64,000 bases of DNA. Source: an uncultured Allomuricauda sp. Its GTDB lineage: Bacteria; Bacteroidota; Bacteroidia; Flavobacteriales; Flavobacteriaceae. Under the pieces are notes generated by a model, which saw only the letters and a program-made list of their open reading frames with translations, had not been told where the DNA came from and did no database searches. Shown here piece after piece: positions 62,034 through 64,000 of the stretch. Numbering within the stretch: position 1 is the first letter of the stretch; every line of letters begins with the position of its first letter. The position numbers and the translations under genes are program-made. The DNA lies in the NCBI RefSeq assembly GCF_947495325.1, contig NZ_CANLYK010000001.1:806001-870000 (forward strand), in the 5' to 3' direction.

Positions 62034-63764
62034 ATGAAAACAAAATTAGGCCTGGCCGTAATAGTGTTAGGATTATTAACTGCGGTTCATTTTTTGACCA
62101 AGAACAATTCTACGGGAACACCCAAAAACTATCAGAAAGCGTCTTTTAGCTTTATTAAATGTACACCCACCAAGTATTTATTAGAGGTAGTGGATTCTAC
62201 ACAACAGATTTCTCCTCTTTTTGAAAATTTGGGAGATTTGAGTTTTACAATCACTACCAAAAATGAGCGTGCGCAAACATTTTTTAATCAAGGATTAAAA
62301 CTCACCTATGCTTTTAACCATGCCGAAGCCCATAGGTCATTTATGGAAGCTTCTCGTTTAGATCCAACATCCGCGATGACCTTTTGGGGGCAAGCTTACG
62401 CATTGGGTCCAAATATCAATGACCCATTGCCTCCAGATGATCGTAAAATAAAAACGAATGAGGCTATGGCCAAGGCCAAAAGTTTGATTACTAGTGCCAC
62501 ACCCAAAGAAAAGGCTTTAATAAATGCTTTGACCTCAAGATACAGTGAAGATCTGACCAAAGATGTGGCTGAACTTAACATGGCATACATGAACGCTATG
62601 GCCAAGGTGCTGAAAGAATTTCCAGAGGACGCAGATGTACAAATTCTTTATGCAGCTTCAGTTATGAATACTGTACCATGGAATTATTGGGATGCTGATG
62701 GGAATCCTTCTCCAAATATTGCTGAAGCCAAAGCAGCCCTTGAAAAAGCCATGGAAATAAATCCCAACAACCCTGGAGCCCACCACTATTATATTCATAT
62801 GGTAGAGCTACCTAAACCAGATCTCGCGGTTGCAAGTGCGGATAAGTTGGGAGGGTTAATGCCAGCCGCGGGACACATTGTGCATATGCCATCACATATT
62901 TACATTCGGGTAGGTCGTTATTTAGATGCAGTAACTGCTAATCAAGCAGCAATTCTGGCGGATGAGGACTATATCTCGCAATGCTATTCGCAAGGATTAT
63001 ATCCACTAGGGTACTACCCACATAATATTCATTTTCTATGGTCTGCAGCCAGTTTATTAGGTGATAGCAACATAGCAATAGATGCTGCTAAGAAAACTGC
63101 CGAAAAAGTACCTGTGGGTGAATTTGTAACCATGCCTTTTCTACAGGATTTTGCCGCGACCCCAATGTTAGCATACACTCGGTTTGGCAAATGGAATGAA
63201 ATTTTGACCATACCCGCACCTAACCCAGAAATTAAACATTTGAATTTGATAAGGCATTACGCTAGAGGAATTGCCTTTATCCGTAAAGGAAACAGTAAAG
63301 AAGCCCAAGAAGAATTGGATGCGATTGAAACATTGAAAAATGATCCAGAATTGGCAGATTTGGTAGCTACCGCCAACAATGCATCAATTCATTCCGCCAA
63401 TATAGCGTATGAAGTTGTAGCTGGGGAATTGGCTGCATTGAACGGTGACACTTCCAAAGCAATAAAACACCTTGAAAATGCTGTAGAATTTGAAGATGGT
63501 CTTACCTACACGGAACCAGCGGCATGGCATATACCAACAAGGCAAAACTTAGGAGCTATATTAATGAACGCCAAAAAGTATGAGGAGGCAGAAAAAATAT
63601 ACAAAGAAGATCTGGATGTGCTTAGACAAAATGGATGGTCATTAATGGGTTTGCACAACAGTTTGAAAGCTCAAGGAAAAGTGGATGAAGCAGAGGCCAT
63701 AAAACAAGAATTTGATAAGGCCTGGGAGCATTCGGATATTGAAATTGAAACGTCAATCCTATAA
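62034..63764 (+). CDS. TPR protein with conserved His motifs (copy 2)
   Basis: A 576-residue secreted or membrane-anchored TPR protein, paralogous to the 60308 product. It starts with a hydrophobic anchor (LGLAVIVLGLLTAVHFL) and no lipobox Cys. Shared landmarks are HAEAHRSFMEASRLDP, TFWGQAYAL, GAHHYYIHMVELPKP, GHIVHMPSHIYIRVGRY and AAWHIPTRQNLGAIL. Repeated His in HHYYIH and HMPSH suggests metal or haem contact. The SCO gene begins four bases after its stop. Confidence 0.7.
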   Translation: MKTKLGLAVIVLGLLTAVHFLTKNNSTGTPKNYQKASFSFIKCTPTKYLLEVVDSTQQISPLFENLGDLSFTITTKNERAQTFFNQGLKLTYAFNHAEAHRSFMEASRLDPTSAMTFWGQAYALGPNINDPLPPDDRKIKTNEAMAKAKSLITSATPKEKALINALTSRYSEDLTKDVAELNMAYMNAMAKVLKEFPEDADVQILYAASVMNTVPWNYWDADGNPSPNIAEAKAALEKAMEINPNNPGAHHYYIHMVELPKPDLAVASADKLGGLMPAAGHIVHMPSHIYIRVGRYLDAVTANQAAILADEDYISQCYSQGLYPLGYYPHNIHFLWSAASLLGDSNIAIDAAKKTAEKVPVGEFVTMPFLQDFAATPMLAYTRFGKWNEILTIPAPNPEIKHLNLIRHYARGIAFIRKGNSKEAQEELDAIETLKNDPELADLVATANNASIHSANIAYEVVAGELAALNGDTSKAIKHLENAVEFEDGLTYTEPAAWHIPTRQNLGAILMNAKKYEEAEKIYKEDLDVLRQNGWSLMGLHNSLKAQGKVDEAEAIKQEFDKAWEHSDIEIETSIL

Positions 63765-63767
63765 TAA

Positions 63768-64000
63768 GTGACATTGCTTAAAAAATTTGGACAATCAAAA
63801 CTACCAATGGCCTTTATTGCTATTGGTGTTTTGGTTGTTGCTTATTTAATTTTTCAAGGAAATTCAGAATTGCCAGTTTTTGGCCCTAAAGATTTCAACC
63901 CAGAATTAGTGGATGTTAGTCTGCAGAATGTTGAAAACCATCATACAGTTGCGGATTTTAAATTGACAAACCAGAATGGAGAGCTTATTACGCAGCAGGA
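63768..64000 (+). CDS. SCO-family copper chaperone/thioredoxin-like protein, 5' part
   Basis: The reading frame opens with GTG at 63768 and runs off the window. The 77 visible residues are a membrane anchor (MAFIAIGVLVVAYLIF), then LPVFGPKDFNPELVDVS and TVADFKLTNQNGELITQQ, the lead-in to a SCO1/SenC thioredoxin-like domain. The CxxxC copper site would lie beyond the window. It follows the TPR pair by three bases and fits a periplasmic copper or cytochrome oxidase assembly role. Confidence 0.75.
   Translation, partial: MTLLKKFGQSKLPMAFIAIGVLVVAYLIFQGNSELPVFGPKDFNPELVDVSLQNVENHHTVADFKLTNQNGELITQQ

Overview
The window comes from the chromosome of a marine-type flavobacterium (Bacteroidota, Flavobacteriaceae). 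The support is the low-GC, AT-rich intergenic DNA, a type IX secretion C-terminal sorting domain, DUF5777 and carboxypeptidase-regulatory/TonB-type barrels, Lacal_2735, TIGR03643 and DUF2256 proteins, a LolA-LptG-RibBA operon and several TAnnTTTG-like promoter boxes. The genus cannot be fixed from the sequence. There are no rRNAs, insertion sequences, prophages or CRISPR arrays. One tRNA gene, tRNA-Ser(TGA), is present.

Layout. 1-4.6 kb: 5' part of dihydrolipoyl dehydrogenase (minus), a membrane AraC regulator, an NTT/MFS-like transporter and an aldo/keto reductase. 4.6-8.5 kb: a small membrane protein, then an Lrp/AsnC regulator divergent from methionine gamma-lyase and an NhaC antiporter. 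8.6-15.2 kb: a co-directional housekeeping run tpx-dgkA-ftsK-lolA-lptG-ribBA. 15.2-18.5 kb: ECF sigma factor with a membrane partner, a DegT-family aminotransferase and a TauE exporter. 18.6-20.9 kb: tRNA-Ser and two surface lipoproteins. 21.2-26.2 kb: a light/oxidative-stress island with Lacal_2735, DUF2452, TIGR03643, an apparently domain-permuted photolyase-like protein, DUF2256, a full-length photolyase/cryptochrome, a membrane protein, glutathione peroxidase and a 75-residue protein. 26.4-33.7 kb: a membrane LytTR regulator divergent from a periplasmic/outer-membrane redox module (c-type cytochrome lipoprotein, YceI, OB-fold, DUF5777 barrel, CxxC protein, cupredoxin lipoprotein), followed by a second OB-YceI-DUF5777 set. 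An 86 percent identical direct repeat brackets the region. 33.7-41.4 kb: a TonB-type barrel, a ribbon-helix-helix protein, a LytS/LytTR two-component pair and a secreted protein that shares its repeated domain with the kinase sensor, then a TolB-like propeller. 41.5-52.2 kb: RluF, a 1,897-residue T9SS surface protein with GLUG repeats, and a TolC/permease/adaptor efflux operon lacking an ATPase. 52.6-56.2 kb: a PD40 protein, a candidate structured RNA, an atypical response regulator and a secreted unknown. 56.2-64 kb: dnaK, serine dehydratase, VF530 protein, two paralogous TPR proteins with conserved histidines, and the start of a SCO copper chaperone.

The least explained items are: the sensor kinase/secreted protein pair with a shared duplicated domain (37.8-40.3 kb); the duplicated YceI/OB/DUF5777 module with cytochrome and cupredoxin partners; the photolyase island with its permuted and cluster-less photolyases; a branched RNA candidate at 53.49-53.67 kb; and a duplicated dnaK 3' end split by a REP-like sequence. 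All functions are read from the sequence and remembered family features. No database search was run.
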